NCBI GenBank assembly: GCA_032718475.1
Contig: JAUCBJ010003676.1
Location: 80,763-144,762, forward strand
Length of the DNA stretch: 64,000 nucleotides
Direction: 5' to 3'
Origin: Nemertoderma westbladi
Lineage: Eukaryota > Xenacoelomorpha > Nemertodermatida > Nemertodermatidae
A program made the position numbers and the translations under genes. The notes beneath the pieces were generated by a model, which did not search any database, was not told the DNA's origin, and saw only the letters and a program-made list of their open reading frames with translations. Positions 11,401-20,699 of this stretch are shown here, piece after piece; the first letter of the stretch is position 1, and the number at the start of each line of letters is the position of its first letter.

Positions 11401-13776
11401 TTCCGCAGGGTTGTTAAGTCTGGTCCTTTCCCGGTGGTTCCAACTTACCTGCTCCGCGTCGGTCCTTCTTTCCTTATAGTTTCGGGACTTCTGACGTCTC
11501 ATTTCTTCCTCTTCATCGCTTGACTCTGTGTCAGTCCTTAGCGCTCGCGATGGTTTGCGCGCCGAGGCCCTGATCCAAGCCTCCTCAATAAATTTCTCGG
11601 CCGAATTATCGAAGTTGGGATTATGAATATTCGGGACAGGCGTCCTTACCTGAGGTCTATGTGGTATAGTCTCCTCCGATATGCGTACTCGTTGACTAGG
11701 CTGGACTTTATCTAACTCAGGCCTGCTAGGATTAGAATTACTTCTTACCTGGGCTGCTTCCTTTAACCGTAGGTTGCTAAGCATGTCCGTTATAGGTTGG
11801 ATGTGCGGCGATATAGCTTGCGCTAAACTAGCACTTAACTCATCCCTCGTAATAAATTCCTGGCTAGGGTTCTGTTGTATAGTCGGCTCTATCTGAGTAA
11901 TCCGCTGTCTCTCATATGATCCCTCTTCCGGTTTAACCCGGAAGTTCTCCGTCGAACTGGGTCGGCGCTCCGTCCCCGTATTCCAAACCCGCGGGTTCGG
12001 TTCGCCCAATACTCGGCCCGTCGGAGTTTCTTCTCTAAATTCTTCGTTGTCGCGTTCGGTGTATAGTGGTGCGGTGTTCTGATGCCGTGGATTCTGCGCG
12101 ATAGGTGAAGCACTAATACCAACTGGCGTGCGATATGTAGAGAATGGTTTAGCGATCCGTGTACTCGTAATAGCTGGACCGGGTATAGGAATTCTGGTCG
12201 TCGTCGACTCGCGTATGGTCGGAGTTCTCGCTTCCTGTTCGGCCTTCTGCAGTGCGAACAGTTCTCGCAACTCGGTCCCTACACTCGCCCCACATTCTTC
12301 GATCATTCGCATCCCCTTCTCGGCGATTTCATTCGCCTTCCTAGTCCGTTCTTCGCTCTCTAAACTTAATCTCGCACTTTCCAACTGCGCCAGTTTACGT
12401 TCTTCTTCTTCCCTCGCTCGTCTCGCTGCGCTCTCTTCTTCCACCAGCGCCTTCTCTTCATACAACGCCCGTCGCTCCTTCTCGATCTCGAGTTCGCGTT
12501 CTTTGCGCTCGTGTTCGAGTTGAAGTTCGTATTCCTTTTGTTCGCGTTCGAGCTGGAGTTCGCGTTCCTTGCGTTCGCGTTCGAGCTTGAGTTCGCGTTC
12601 CTTGCATTCGCGTTCCGCTTGCTCGCGCTTACCTTTCTCTTCCAACTCTCGCAACTTTGCGTCTAACTTACGTGTGCGCTCCCGTTCCCGCTCGGCTTCC
12701 TTCCGTGCTTCCGATGCACGCAAAACTTCCGCCTGTTGTTCGTCCAGTTGGCGTCTTCTCTCCTCCGCCGAGTTGTGAGAAACAAGGGATCTAGCACATA
12801 TAACCTTCCCTCGCGCGTGACTAACCTGGGAATCGCCACTGTCTCTGCATGCGTCGTCGGGTGGAGTCAACGTCCTCTGTTGAATGTTCTCCGTCGTCGG
12901 TAGCACCTGACCTGGTACCACCACTCCATTCTGCATCAGCCAGCTAGTAACTTCCCTTTGATACCTGCGCTCTTCTTTATCTTGGATCTCTTCTCGCTCC
13001 ACTAAGTCTCTCAACTCTGCGTCACTCACCTGAGTCGCCTGCGTTTGTGATGCCCATAGCAGCCAGTTCTCCGTCCTAACTCGTCGGAATCGCTCCGATA
13101 ACTCGCGATGCTCCAACAGGGCTGCCAAAACCCTATCATAAATCCTCGTCGCCACGTCGCTCGACTGAGACTCTACTGCCTTCTTCGCTAGGACTGCAAG
13201 CTCCTCCGTCTGCTTGAATAACGCTGAATTATATCCTCTTCTAATCTCTACTAACTCTACCCTCCCGATGTTCGCTGAGTCGGCTAACATTTTCCTTACC
13301 TTGTCCGCCGTCCGAGTTATATGTCCGGCGTGCGCGCGAAGTTTCTTCTTTATCGCAATGTCGAACTCTCTATCACTTACCTGACTTACACTCGGTGGAC
13401 TTGAAGGGTTATTTCGGGAACTACGGGTACTCCTTACAGCCGTTGGGACCACGGCACTTACCATACCCACAGGTCTGGAAACCGGGCTCCGGGCTCTCGC
13501 TTCTGCTACACTACCCTCCCTATCACTCACCTCTGTCCGGGCTTCCGTACAGTCCTTCCTATCAGTAGCGGTAGGGGATCCTAATACTATTACCTGAGGT
13601 AGTTCTTCTTCCTCACTAGTCACTGTCTCGTCCTCCTGTTCACTTACGTCAGCGTCGCTCGCTGCGTCGTCATAGTCGGCATTGTCGTCAACAGTAATAT
13701 TTACGCTATCGTCAGTCGGCGGTCCGGCCGCCGTCTCATAGCTGTCCTCTACTGCCTCCTTGTCTGAGACACTCAT
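5479..13776 (-). CDS. gag-pol: BEL1 gag-pol polyprotein (2765 aa, uninterrupted)
   Basis: This is the single large frame of the BEL/Pao element and encodes all enzymes for reverse transcription and integration. In order it has an acidic N-terminus; a long Arg/Glu/Lys coiled coil (about residues 340-480); Gag; a CX2CX4HX4C zinc knuckle (CWACLAPGHVRRQC, near 1100); an aspartic protease with LDTAS (near 1240); reverse transcriptase with AFTCDIEAMFHQ and the catalytic YMDD (near 1775); RNase H with LFSDASD (near 1957); and an integrase with HHCC zinc motif (about 2380-2415), GVDCFG, SDKGTNFVGG and a GGSWERL glutamate (about 2449-2561). A seven-residue repeat SLERPEE occurs three times near 2150. 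The ATG at 13776 is the first in frame. Most BEL/Pao polyproteins are some hundreds of residues shorter, and the excess lies mainly in the N-terminal coiled-coil region. All catalytic motifs appear intact, so the element may be competent. The coding strand is strikingly rich in AGGTAAG (see findings). Confidence 0.95.
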   Translation of the reverse strand: MSVSDKEAVEDSYETAAGPPTDDSVNITVDDNADYDDAASDADVSEQEDETVTSEEEELPQVIVLGSPTATDRKDCTEARTEVSDREGSVAEARARSPVSRPVGMVSAVVPTAVRSTRSSRNNPSSPPSVSQVSDREFDIAIKKKLRAHAGHITRTADKVRKMLADSANIGRVELVEIRRGYNSALFKQTEELAVLAKKAVESQSSDVATRIYDRVLAALLEHRELSERFRRVRTENWLLWASQTQATQVSDAELRDLVEREEIQDKEERRYQREVTSWLMQNGVVVPGQVLPTTENIQQRTLTPPDDACRDSGDSQVSHARGKVICARSLVSHNSAEERRRQLDEQQAEVLRASEARKEAERERERTRKLDAKLRELEEKGKREQAERECKERELKLERERKERELQLEREQKEYELQLEHERKERELEIEKERRALYEEKALVEEESAARRAREEEERKLAQLESARLSLESEERTRKANEIAEKGMRMIEECGASVGTELRELFALQKAEQEARTPTIRESTTTRIPIPGPAITSTRIAKPFSTYRTPVGISASPIAQNPRHQNTAPLYTERDNEEFREETPTGRVLGEPNPRVWNTGTERRPSSTENFRVKPEEGSYERQRITQIEPTIQQNPSQEFITRDELSASLAQAISPHIQPITDMLSNLRLKEAAQVRSNSNPSRPELDKVQPSQRVRISEETIPHRPQVRTPVPNIHNPNFDNSAEKFIEEAWIRASARKPSRALRTDTESSDEEEEMRRQKSRNYKERRTDAEQVSWNHRERTRLNNPAELNHLLTRNDATLRDIGKFAARQGLPTQQPQKFMGNHKHWRTFKTYVDEQLTNSTFTPNEKFNYLLQMLHREPRAIADNFVGNERAFELAMKTLSDIYGNKTKMAQSIVEDLGKGGRITTPLELLNLANAISNALDILRTVNLPHHGDHAEVLKSVIRRLNMRYRQKWRKLENKLEGQGKVLTLQHIHDMIATEAVAEMKSNFSEENMRESKPVTGKSMVSFDDNRTTVTYNSVDRYNSSTPAFRSDSRVWSGERLDRPRLKQQELPDGFVGCQYCLLKEVRSDDHKLDSCRRFKELNSEQRRVQVRTLDTCWACLAPGHVRRQCPNSKDGCMECGRLHHKLLHADFHTPTDRYLQRNPQRKGSKEPVSIRRNTYTGIQDDGYQPGSSDEDGESSAREVTCQGFTADSSSTSARTYLSSATSEIFRVIPVKLTGDKGSKRIYVMLDTASTLSYIDEEVARAVSSFQDAEEIQIELKSMHGVGDLKGHRISVELDSLLPRDQHTRQERKALPLDGFKCLAMKGFGRQLGKVPPMSPIAQEYFDKLRIPRHQVGYRNVSMLIGAEQLIAHQIWETRPAEPHVNGPHAHRTILGWYTRVPMSYEFTGGDKPMDRYDELQPITQPPLVEPPDIDEFRRTCIDHYSDFSESDEELIPDNVRLSEPLHNDRTDSEPEDYCYQTRGSGSAAHATYLTNVLTYTDIVEGQVAKYRDLDIFQYSEEELQKELIRQDLETGARTVEWLDRDAMEPGGYDLAMSTDEKRSLEMMEDTIRLLPTGHFEVGMLWRRQPPKLENNYNLALKRLNGVRARLLKNPDIREKYCAQINNYFAKGFAGKVEDPDLVTDQTYYLPHHYVTHPDKPDKVRVVNDCAAVYRGMSLNSELMDGPNLNNYLIGILLRFRQRRFAFTCDIEAMFHQVRACKADQDSLRFLWYENEDLSGPVVTYQMYVRIFGARDSPNGTLFVLKKTATAQIGKYPVEVIESILRNFYMDDGLVSKDTAEQAIEVAHGLQECLATGGFPLTKFTTNSEALLESFPVKDRGSGDIELGVEPIPMARVLGLAWNPNSDKFQVRVRFEPSSPDKVLTKRICLSTLSRLFDPMNFISPVILQARACMRKIWLSDLEWDEPISPIHAKQWREWEAELHLLKNIDVPRSYFPNQLVFPADLELHLFSDASDTGFGMVAYLRREVSQDKFETAFVTSRSKTMPVKYMTVPRAELQAAVVSVEVSKQITEELDTTLTLFYWTDASLVLVYIAADNIALKTFMANRRAQIVDFSTKEQWRHCPGVLNPADITSRGAMPVEFCQEESQEFWLHGPDFLTRTQEHWPERLKIVTNPMPEDAEVKVEKVSKSKSKAKLKSLERPEESLERPEESLERPGDLSDQQTYVTTRSGRVSYDVKPPLQTRRQSQLISDGQKMTDKMEPLVSKPAGLDSKLPLVSGQPSLALESCSIYDKLLNSSASWLTICKRTAWLSRYISYLCLKHSKHLREPLSTNSERIRKLKQPLTEDEIDQAELKHLKHYQMCAFPKEFHLLSAQRPVLYKPLRKWSPLIHKGLICHRSRIQTVDINSQFRFPVIIPSHPIELQRAILWDIHKRLHHAGKLHCLSAARQRFILLQPSRAVGTMYDACLVCKRVNARVLEQEMAELLEARVQAYDPPFTNTGVDCFGPIEAKSGRLTHKRWGLLLTCMASRAIHIERVADMSTKSLLLALKRFMARRGLVKAFYSDKGTNFVGGNSELNAAHKAAQNKEISAALLPQRVEWRFNTPESPWRGGSWERLVRSVKQAIAKTLPVNKQLTDDELVTAFIEIEHTLNSRPIAMLPDGVALTLNHLLMQSPAFLVPASEPISADLYSRKSWKVTQLVAYTFWEYWREYYLPTISTRTKWYKTVRGLQRGDYVLITEPIVKRKYWETGVILHTHPDVQNIVRTVTVKIRCKCPHPKKCKTNGLHTLDRPVQDIVLLEETRIETGDYNLSPASKQS

Positions 13777-14856
13777 AGTCTAATAATGTTTGCCTTCCGG
13801 CAAAATATCTCGCAAAGTTCGAGATATAATTATAATTTAACCGAAAATACGGTCAAATTATTTGTCAAATAATCAGTTGGTCCAAAATGTCAAAATAAAT
13901 TCGCAATGCAATATTGCGAATTTAATGGGGTATATAGTTATAGCAAATACTAGCACAATATTTAAACAAAATATTATTATATAGCTACTATAGCAATTAA
14001 ATACCGGTATGACACAAAATAGCTTTGAATCTAATACAAAATATTCAAAATAAACTTGCCACCCGATTATTTCTAATTTTACATATATAGCTCTAATCAA
14101 CGTAATTTTAATTTCAAATATTATATGTATCCACTAGCGCGTGGCTACATCTTCGGGTTGCGACTCTCTCTAACTCTCTCTCTAACTTGAGCGATTCAAA
14201 ACCATGGCCGGCTAAACCTAAATATCCTAACTAATAAATTGAGTTCAGCTTCGCAGTTAAACAACCGATAATTTTTTACTGCTTCCACAAACACAATGGT
14301 GCCAACAGAACAACTAACCTTGTTTGCTGTGAGATTCCACGTCCGCGTCCAAAGATTCAGGCTTTTCGCTGATTGCAAACCGAACCCGCAGACCCACACG
14401 AACCCCAAACTCAGAAGTTCTGTCTTGCCATGTATCTCCAGATGGTATAAAATAACTAAGCGGTTACCTAACATACCGGTACAAAACTCTAGAATTTTAC
14501 AAAATAATTTTGACCGAAACTGAATTCTCGCAAACCTAGCTAATAATTTTCAAAAAACTTACTAATTACAATTTGCCCTAAGGCCTAAGCAACTGTATTC
14601 GCAATTAGTAAAAACGCACTACCGTACATCCACTGTATGCAGTACAGTAAGTAAAACAGTACACCAACCTAACAGCCTAATGCTACTGTGTGTGTGGTAC
14701 GGCAAACAAATGTCCTTCTACCGTACGCAGTAACAGCAATCAGCCTAATGTACTACTGTACTATCGTACGCAACCAGTGAATACAGTAATCTAAACTAGC
14801 AGCCTAAGAATACTCTATTGACCGCTGCAAGCAACAGCCAATAAAACATACCTTAC
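13777..14856 (-). other. BEL1 5' leader
   Basis: About 1.08 kb separates the 5' LTR from the gag start. It holds a CT-rich tract near 14160-14190 and two short minus-strand frames (14474-14196 and 14100-13873) without domains, which I do not consider genes. A TGG-starting stretch about 15 bases inside the LTR edge could be a displaced primer-binding site, but I could not match it to a tRNA. Confidence 0.4.
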
Positions 14857-17084
14857 TGTTAAACAACCGCGACACCTATACTAACAGCAGAACTGTTGAA
14901 CAGACAAATACCCGTATACCTCTCTGCCAACCTAATGAGCTCTCGCCTAACCAATAAGACACAAAGACTGCTCTACTGTTAAGTAAAGGGGATCAGGAGT
15001 GTGCTATTACTAAATTGTAAGGGTTGCTAAATACAAAACCGCTACTTACCGTTGGATGGCGCTAATCTGCCGTCCGCTAATATATTTTACTAAATTTACA
15101 CAACTCCTGCAAAATCGCTTGTTCCTTTCTCTACCGATCGCTCGATAGAGAGCTAACTGTTCGAATCTATGAGCCACACGGGAATAACCAAAACAATAAA
15201 CCCGAGTCGGCTCCCTAAGCTTACTTAAGACGAGTGCGAGGGGCTTTGCACTCAGAGTATATTCTTACGCCTAATTTTACCACTGAAATACGCTAATGCC
15301 TACGTCTTTTCTAATCGCGAATACTGGGGGTTCCCTAACGGAATGTGTGAATGCGAGAATATTTAAAATAATCAAAATGGTACAGTACAATGTCTTTCGT
15401 AGGTGATACCGCTCTGGGTCTAAACTTGCCTGCAGCTGGCTTTAGGCCAGCAACTCACTAGTGTCTTGCGTACTGACTATTGCGATCTAGTTTATTACCC
15501 GCTAATGCAAATAACCGCTTAGCGTGAATAGTTTACAGTACTCTAATTATTACCTTAGCTACTCTCCGCTATGCTGCGTACTAATTCTTAATTTTTACTA
15601 ATCAATTACAGTCACAAATATGTAACAGCGTACTAATTACTAAGAGTTCCAGAATGCGTAATTCTAATTTATTACGCAACAGGTTTCGCTAGTAATAGCC
15701 TAAATTGCCGTATTACTTTGACCTAAGCAGTAGTTAATTGTTGTAACTAAGAAATAGAAATCAATCAAAAGGGAATGGGGCGCCTACCTAAGCATTCGTA
15801 ATCATAGGCACACTTCAGTAACACACCAATCAGCGTCAGCAATCACAGATCACAATAGTACAACTTGCAATTATACAATCTGCAATTATATAATTCGCAA
15901 CATAATAATTCGCAATTGACTAATTCGCAATCTACTTACTCGCAACTTACTTACTGTAAGGTATGCAGGCCCCTCCCGGGTACATCTAGGCTTCCTAAGT
16001 AACCCAATTCCTGCCCCCTAATACTAAATAGAGACAAAACCTGGATCATCAGCCCCCTAATTACTGTACCAGCGAGCGGTCTCCAACCTACAGTCCAAAT
16101 CGCCCGACTGCAACGTTGACCCCCGCCAGCGTTGCCCGCTTTTGAATCCTCCGCTCTCCCTAGTCGCTCAACCCCCCGATGTGCCCACCGCCCACTGGCA
16201 CCTTAGCCCTTCATTATGCTAATAGCTACCGTAGCGGCGCATGCAAATCACAAAGTCTGACAGTCTCAGAAATCCCTTAGGATTATTGCGCAGAAAGGAA
16301 TCACATAGAACCATTAATCAAAAGTAGAAATCATAGTTCAGTTGTAATTAGCAGTAATCGAAGGAATTAATTGAGAAACACAATCGAGAGTAATCGCACT
16401 AGCAAATCATTCCAAGAAATTAATCAAAATTAGCAAATTGCAGAAAATACGCCAAAATATCCGTCAAAAATTGAATAGGGACAGCTCAGCAAGTACAAAG
16501 ATGATATCAGATCCTTGTGAGGTGTCATGGGGCAGATTGGTAAGGCTCTACCGGCACACCGCCAATTTATAGGTGATCCGGGTGGGTGATGCAATAGGGT
16601 GACTCAATCGCTCTCCTATTGGCTCTCCAGTCCGTGCTAGCATTAGACCAACCTGGAAGCAGTTAGTCCAATAAGGAGGCCGGATTGTAGCCCTATTGCT
16701 CCCCAACTTCAAATTATTACCATATATGGTAATGGTTCACGTCCTTGGCTGCTGAATGGCCAGGACAGCGTCCCTATATGCTAGCCCTATCGATGCTAAT
16801 ATCAGCAAGCACAAAATCCAGGGTCCGAATAAACTTGCTACCCTGGAACTATCTACATATATCCTAATACAAAATTACGTAGGTAGGGCTACATACTATA
16901 CAAAATGGATGGATTCAAAATATATGGGCGTTTCGATTTCCCTATCTAAATATCATTGCGTTATTATGCCTTATCTAAAATATTATGCTGCACAACGGAC
17001 TAATATTACATACAGTATAACGGACTAATATTGTGTACAGTATAACGACTAATATATGTGGATACAGCGCCATATACCGTAACA
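14857..17084 (-). repeat. BEL1 5' LTR (2228 bp)
   Basis: This is the promoter-bearing LTR of BEL1 in the minus orientation. It begins TGTTACGG and ends TTTAACA in the sense direction and matches 549-2775 almost base for base. Its outer edge abuts the gatga target duplication at 17085-17089. The 15-bp array is repeated at 15868-15957. Confidence 0.93.
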
Positions 17085-17215
17085 GATGAGCTGGGCCAAT
17101 CATAGGACACAAAGCACTTTATTGCTCAAATGTGAAGCTGTGGAAAATTCTGTTTGGTTTCCATGTGCGATATTTAGTATAAAAGGCCGGTTTGCCTTCG
17201 GTTATCATTCCTAAA
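17085..17215 (+). promoter_or_regulatory. Second unit of the split repeat, with CCAAT and TATAAAA
   Basis: It continues the tandem repeat seen at 424-548 after the target duplication. It carries GGGCCAATCATAGG (a CCAAT box) and, about 80 bases later, TAGTATAAAAGGCC (TATA box at 17178-17184). This looks like a core promoter, possibly of an LTR or a multicopy gene. No coding region follows in a way that identifies a gene. Confidence 0.4.
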
Positions 17216-18235
17216 AACACCCCCTTATACCTTACTTCGGTTATCACACACACACTCTCTTATTCTTGTAAAATTAGTTTATTTGGTTTCTTGTTGAAAC
17301 TTTATTTGATAAATCCTTTGTAAAACTGTAAATATACTGCAAATTCCTGAACATGTTTTCTTTTGGTCCAACTTTGGGACAGCCAAACATCGGGAAGATG
17401 GCAGCCTAGACCGTTAGGCCGTAAGCAACGCAGGGAAAAGATGTCCACAACACGCTAGCGCCCACATTGGATTGACCGCGCACCCCCTTTGCCCTTCGAA
17501 ATACTCCACTTGCCATGCAGCGCCCGCTTTGTGAGAAAGGTAAGACTTTGTTCGACGCCCTTGCCCGCCGTAAGACCTATAGATCAGGGTAAGCGTGACG
17601 CCGTCCTGGACGCCGCAAATTTAGGATCAAATAATTATATTCAGACAGAAACACCCCCCCCCCCCCCCCCCTTTGTCAGTCCTACGAACCCCTGGGTTAA
17701 CCTGTACTTCCTACAGGTGCGAACTATTGCCATTCGTCAGTACGCGAGTACATAGGTACGGACAGCATATGTTCCATAATTTAGTGATTCGTAGTATTGA
17801 CTGTTTGGTACCGGTTCGCTTTGTAGAACGTACATTAGTACCCCCCCCCCCCCCCCCCCCCCCTTGTCTGGAGTTAGCTATTTGATCAGGCAAGGAGTAT
17901 TTCTGCTACAGGCACACTGCTTGGCCTAGGGAGGTTTTATTAATATCCTACCGCGCCTTGCCACGTACTGATAGGTATTGCTGCTAACTACCGCGGCAAC
18001 AAAGTTCTAGAATTAAATTATTATACCAGATCAGCTAACGTACGGTAGCGATTAACCCCTATTTCTTATCTTACAACCAGAATCTGGTATTAGTACCGAT
18101 CACGGGTGTAGTTACTAACACCGTGGTTGCCCATTGGGTTGTGGATAGGAAGGAGAGAGCTTTGACGTCATTTTGTGAGTATAAAGTTCTACAAAACGCG
18201 ACTAGTTTATTTAATAGCTAGCGCACGGTATCATT
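17216..18235. other. Gene-free stretch with two poly-C tracts
   Basis: No gene is supported. A run of 18 C lies at 17654-17671 and one of 23 C at 17841-17863. The open frames across these tracts are low-complexity artefacts. The stretch TTTGGTCCAACTTTGGGACAGCC near 17372 resembles neither a gene nor an assigned primer site. Confidence 0.5.
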
Positions 18236-18239
18236 TCGG

Positions 18240-18735
18240 TCAGAAAATCACTAAAACCTAGTAAAGGAAATACACGAAATTGTTTTATTTGTAACACACC
18301 CACACACACACGCCCTAAAACATATTGCCCTTAGAGTTCTACTAGCTATAGCGTACTATACATTACTTTAGGCAGAAATTATCTGTATTTGTAAAATTAG
18401 GATCTGATTTAATTGCGGCAAGAGAGAGCATTTCACTTTCGTTATTAAACTGTTGTTTTCTGTCCAGCAGTATTGTTACATTTAGGCTTGACCCTTTAGA
18501 CTGATTTCGTACAGGGGGATCAGTTATCGTTACATTTAGGCACGACTTTTAGGCTGATTTAGACAGGGGTAATCAGCATTGTTACACTAGGTCTGTTAAC
18601 CACCTAGCTCGTATATAAACCATATAAATCACACCGCGGCAAGTTACTGTATTTAGGACTGTCAGTGATAGTTAGGATTCGCTGCGCGGGGATTGTTTTC
18701 CCGTGAGTTTGGTCTGTTACTGTAACTGTACATCT
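18240..18735 (+). repeat. Dispersed repeat R, copy 1
   Basis: It is homologous with indels to 50075-50405. Shared blocks include AAAATCAC(T/C)AAAACCTAGT, a (CA)n tract, CCATATAAATCACACC(G/A)CGGCAAG and TTTTCC(C/T)GTGAGTTTGGTC. TATA-like words followed by a conserved stretch suggest an LTR or another promoter-bearing element end. In both places an element reading on the minus strand lies to the right. Exact ends are unknown. Confidence 0.6.
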
Positions 18736-18888
18736 GCCTCACCGGTTAGAGGACAGGTATCCTTTTGTCTAGTACGTAGGCATTAGACCCGCTCACGTAC
18801 ATAGAATAGATACTAGGCTCTGTTCCTCGCCAGTAGTCGTTTGTGTATTGTATCTGTTTGTTTAGATATCCTGGACTGGGATTTGTTG

Positions 18889-20678
18889 TCAGATACTGTA
18901 CGAGCCCGTATACATTACTAGAGTCTCATAGTAAGATACATCGTTACTAGGATCTGGTAAGCGGTATACTACTGGACCCTTACACCATGAAATGTCTGAA
19001 ACTACAAATGGATTTCGAATTTTGACAGCTGCAATGTGGCTTCGATATTCCTCGGGGGTGTAAACTCTTTCAATCTTTGAAAGGTATTGTTCTATGATGC
19101 CAAAATCACGATCCGAATCTAAATAACTGTGGCCTACTTCCGGGAATTTATGATCTATAATCTTAAGCTTACCTATACCAATGATGTACTGCCAAAGGCA
19201 AAGGATGAACCAATTCTTATTCTGGCCACCACAGGAATCTGACCAAGCTATAAGATGTTCCCCTTTTATCGCTTCACTTTCAATGAAGGCCAGTAATGAT
19301 GACATAATTTCCTCGCTTCCACGACCAGACTGATTTTCCGTCCAAGTTTGCATGTACCCATTTGAATGTCCTGGACGTGTCACGTGTATCCCTAAGTTAT
19401 AAAACCACAACTGTCGAAGATAGAATGCAACTGAAGTAGGAATCTTTGGGAGTGGTAAGGTTTTCTGTAAATCAAACGTTATAAAGGTCATATTTGTGTT
19501 TGTCTCAGTATTCTTACGATCTTCTTTTAGTGACTCAATAGCAAATTTATAATTTTCTTTATGTTCATCTGTACATTCATTTCGATCACACTGAGCGCAA
19601 ACATCTGAGCGAGGGCAACCAAACCCTAAGTTAAACTCTTCTGTAAATACACGGTGAAAATAATCCGCCGAAATAATGTCTCTATATTCGAGATTCTCTT
19701 CTAAATACTCAATACTAAATACATCGTTGGCACTGTCAACACTGGTGATAGGTATTCCCTATTTTTATTCTTAGTTCTCGAATAGTGAGACTTTTCTGTT
19801 GGATATTTATTAATATGTTTTACAACGCTAGTGCGACCGTCATCAGAAACCTTGTTGGGTCGATTATTATGCGTTCCACTTTGCCTTGGCGATGGTCCAG
19901 TATCGCCTTGGTAAACAGAACTACGAACTCTGTCTATTACTGTGTTTGATACCTGAAGGATATTTCGTAGAGCAACTTTACACACATTAACATCAGTGCC
20001 ACTGACTTTCAGTGAATACTTGTATGATGCAGTGTGGTGCTTACTAGCACCCTTTCGCTTCCGCCTACATTCCAACTTATGGATACAACTAGAAATAAAT
20101 ATATCTTTCCCTTTATTATCCACTGAATAGAAATAATCGAAAATGATCTTTCGTTGATCCTTTGAAATACGGCCACTGCAATTTTGCTGGCAATTAGGCT
20201 TGCAAATAATTTCACCATCATGGACCGTCTTTGCAGAAATTTCTTTACCTCTTGAACTTATATAAGATTCGCCTTTACTACGATTAATTTTCCTCTGATT
20301 TTTTTTCCAGAGCTTAGGGTTTCTTTTTCGCTTCCTTGAGGATTTCCCATCATTTTCATATTCTTTGCCTGAAGATAAAGTATGTGGATCATCATTAGTG
20401 CTGATGTTAGCTACTGCTATTTCATCAGGCTCCTCTTCTCCGAGGTTGGAGTAAGATTCGTCAGTTTCGTTCGGATCATATTCAGATTCAGAAGTAACTG
20501 CTTCAGAAGATGATTCTGCGTTGGCAGGAACATTTCCTGTTATGTGGCCTATTTCTGATGGATTGGATATGGATACAGAGTCAGATATTTCTTGAAAGCT
20601 AACAGTATTTCTAATCCATTGTTTGTAGACTAAGTCACTAAGTACCTTCCTAGTAAGTAAGTATTCAATAATAGCCAT
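18889..20678 (-). pseudogene. Transposase-like gene with SDSCGGQN motif, one frameshift
   Basis: Two open pieces (20678-19701 and about 19720-18889) are joined by a single-base frameshift near 19700-19720; the second frame is open well upstream of its first Met. The N-terminal part is acidic and Ser-rich, then Lys/Arg-rich. A Cys-rich zinc-like section follows (CKPNCQQNCSGRIS), then SHYSRTKNKNREYLSP. The second piece has CPRSDVCAQCDRNEC, a core containing WSDSCGGQNKNW, and DHKFPEVGHSYLDSDRDFG. I know this arrangement from a widespread animal family of transposon-like proteins of otherwise unknown function; Sola-like DNA transposons are a possible home, but I cannot confirm that. The conserved Asp residues in SDSCGG and SDRDFG could be catalytic. 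Terminal inverted repeats were not found. The frameshift marks it as a decayed copy unless it is an assembly error. Confidence 0.6.
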
Positions 20679-20699
20679 ATATTCATATACCTAATAGTA

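Larger units (their letters stand above)
549..17084 (-). mobile_element. BEL1: full-length BEL/Pao LTR retrotransposon
   Basis: This is a complete element of 16,536 bp with coding sense on the minus strand. Both LTRs run TG...CA in the element's sense (TGTTACGG... to ...TTTAACA). The 5-bp sequence gatga flanks it at 544-548 and 17085-17089 as a target-site duplication. Inside are a leader of about 1.1 kb, a single uninterrupted gag-pol frame (13776 to 5479), and about 2.7 kb between pol and the 3' LTR that contains additional open frames. By eye the LTRs differ by about ten substitutions and one small indel in 2.23 kb, roughly half a percent, so the insertion is recent. BEL/Pao elements are usually much shorter, so both the LTRs and the polyprotein are unusually large. 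No clear primer-binding site was assigned. Confidence 0.93.
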
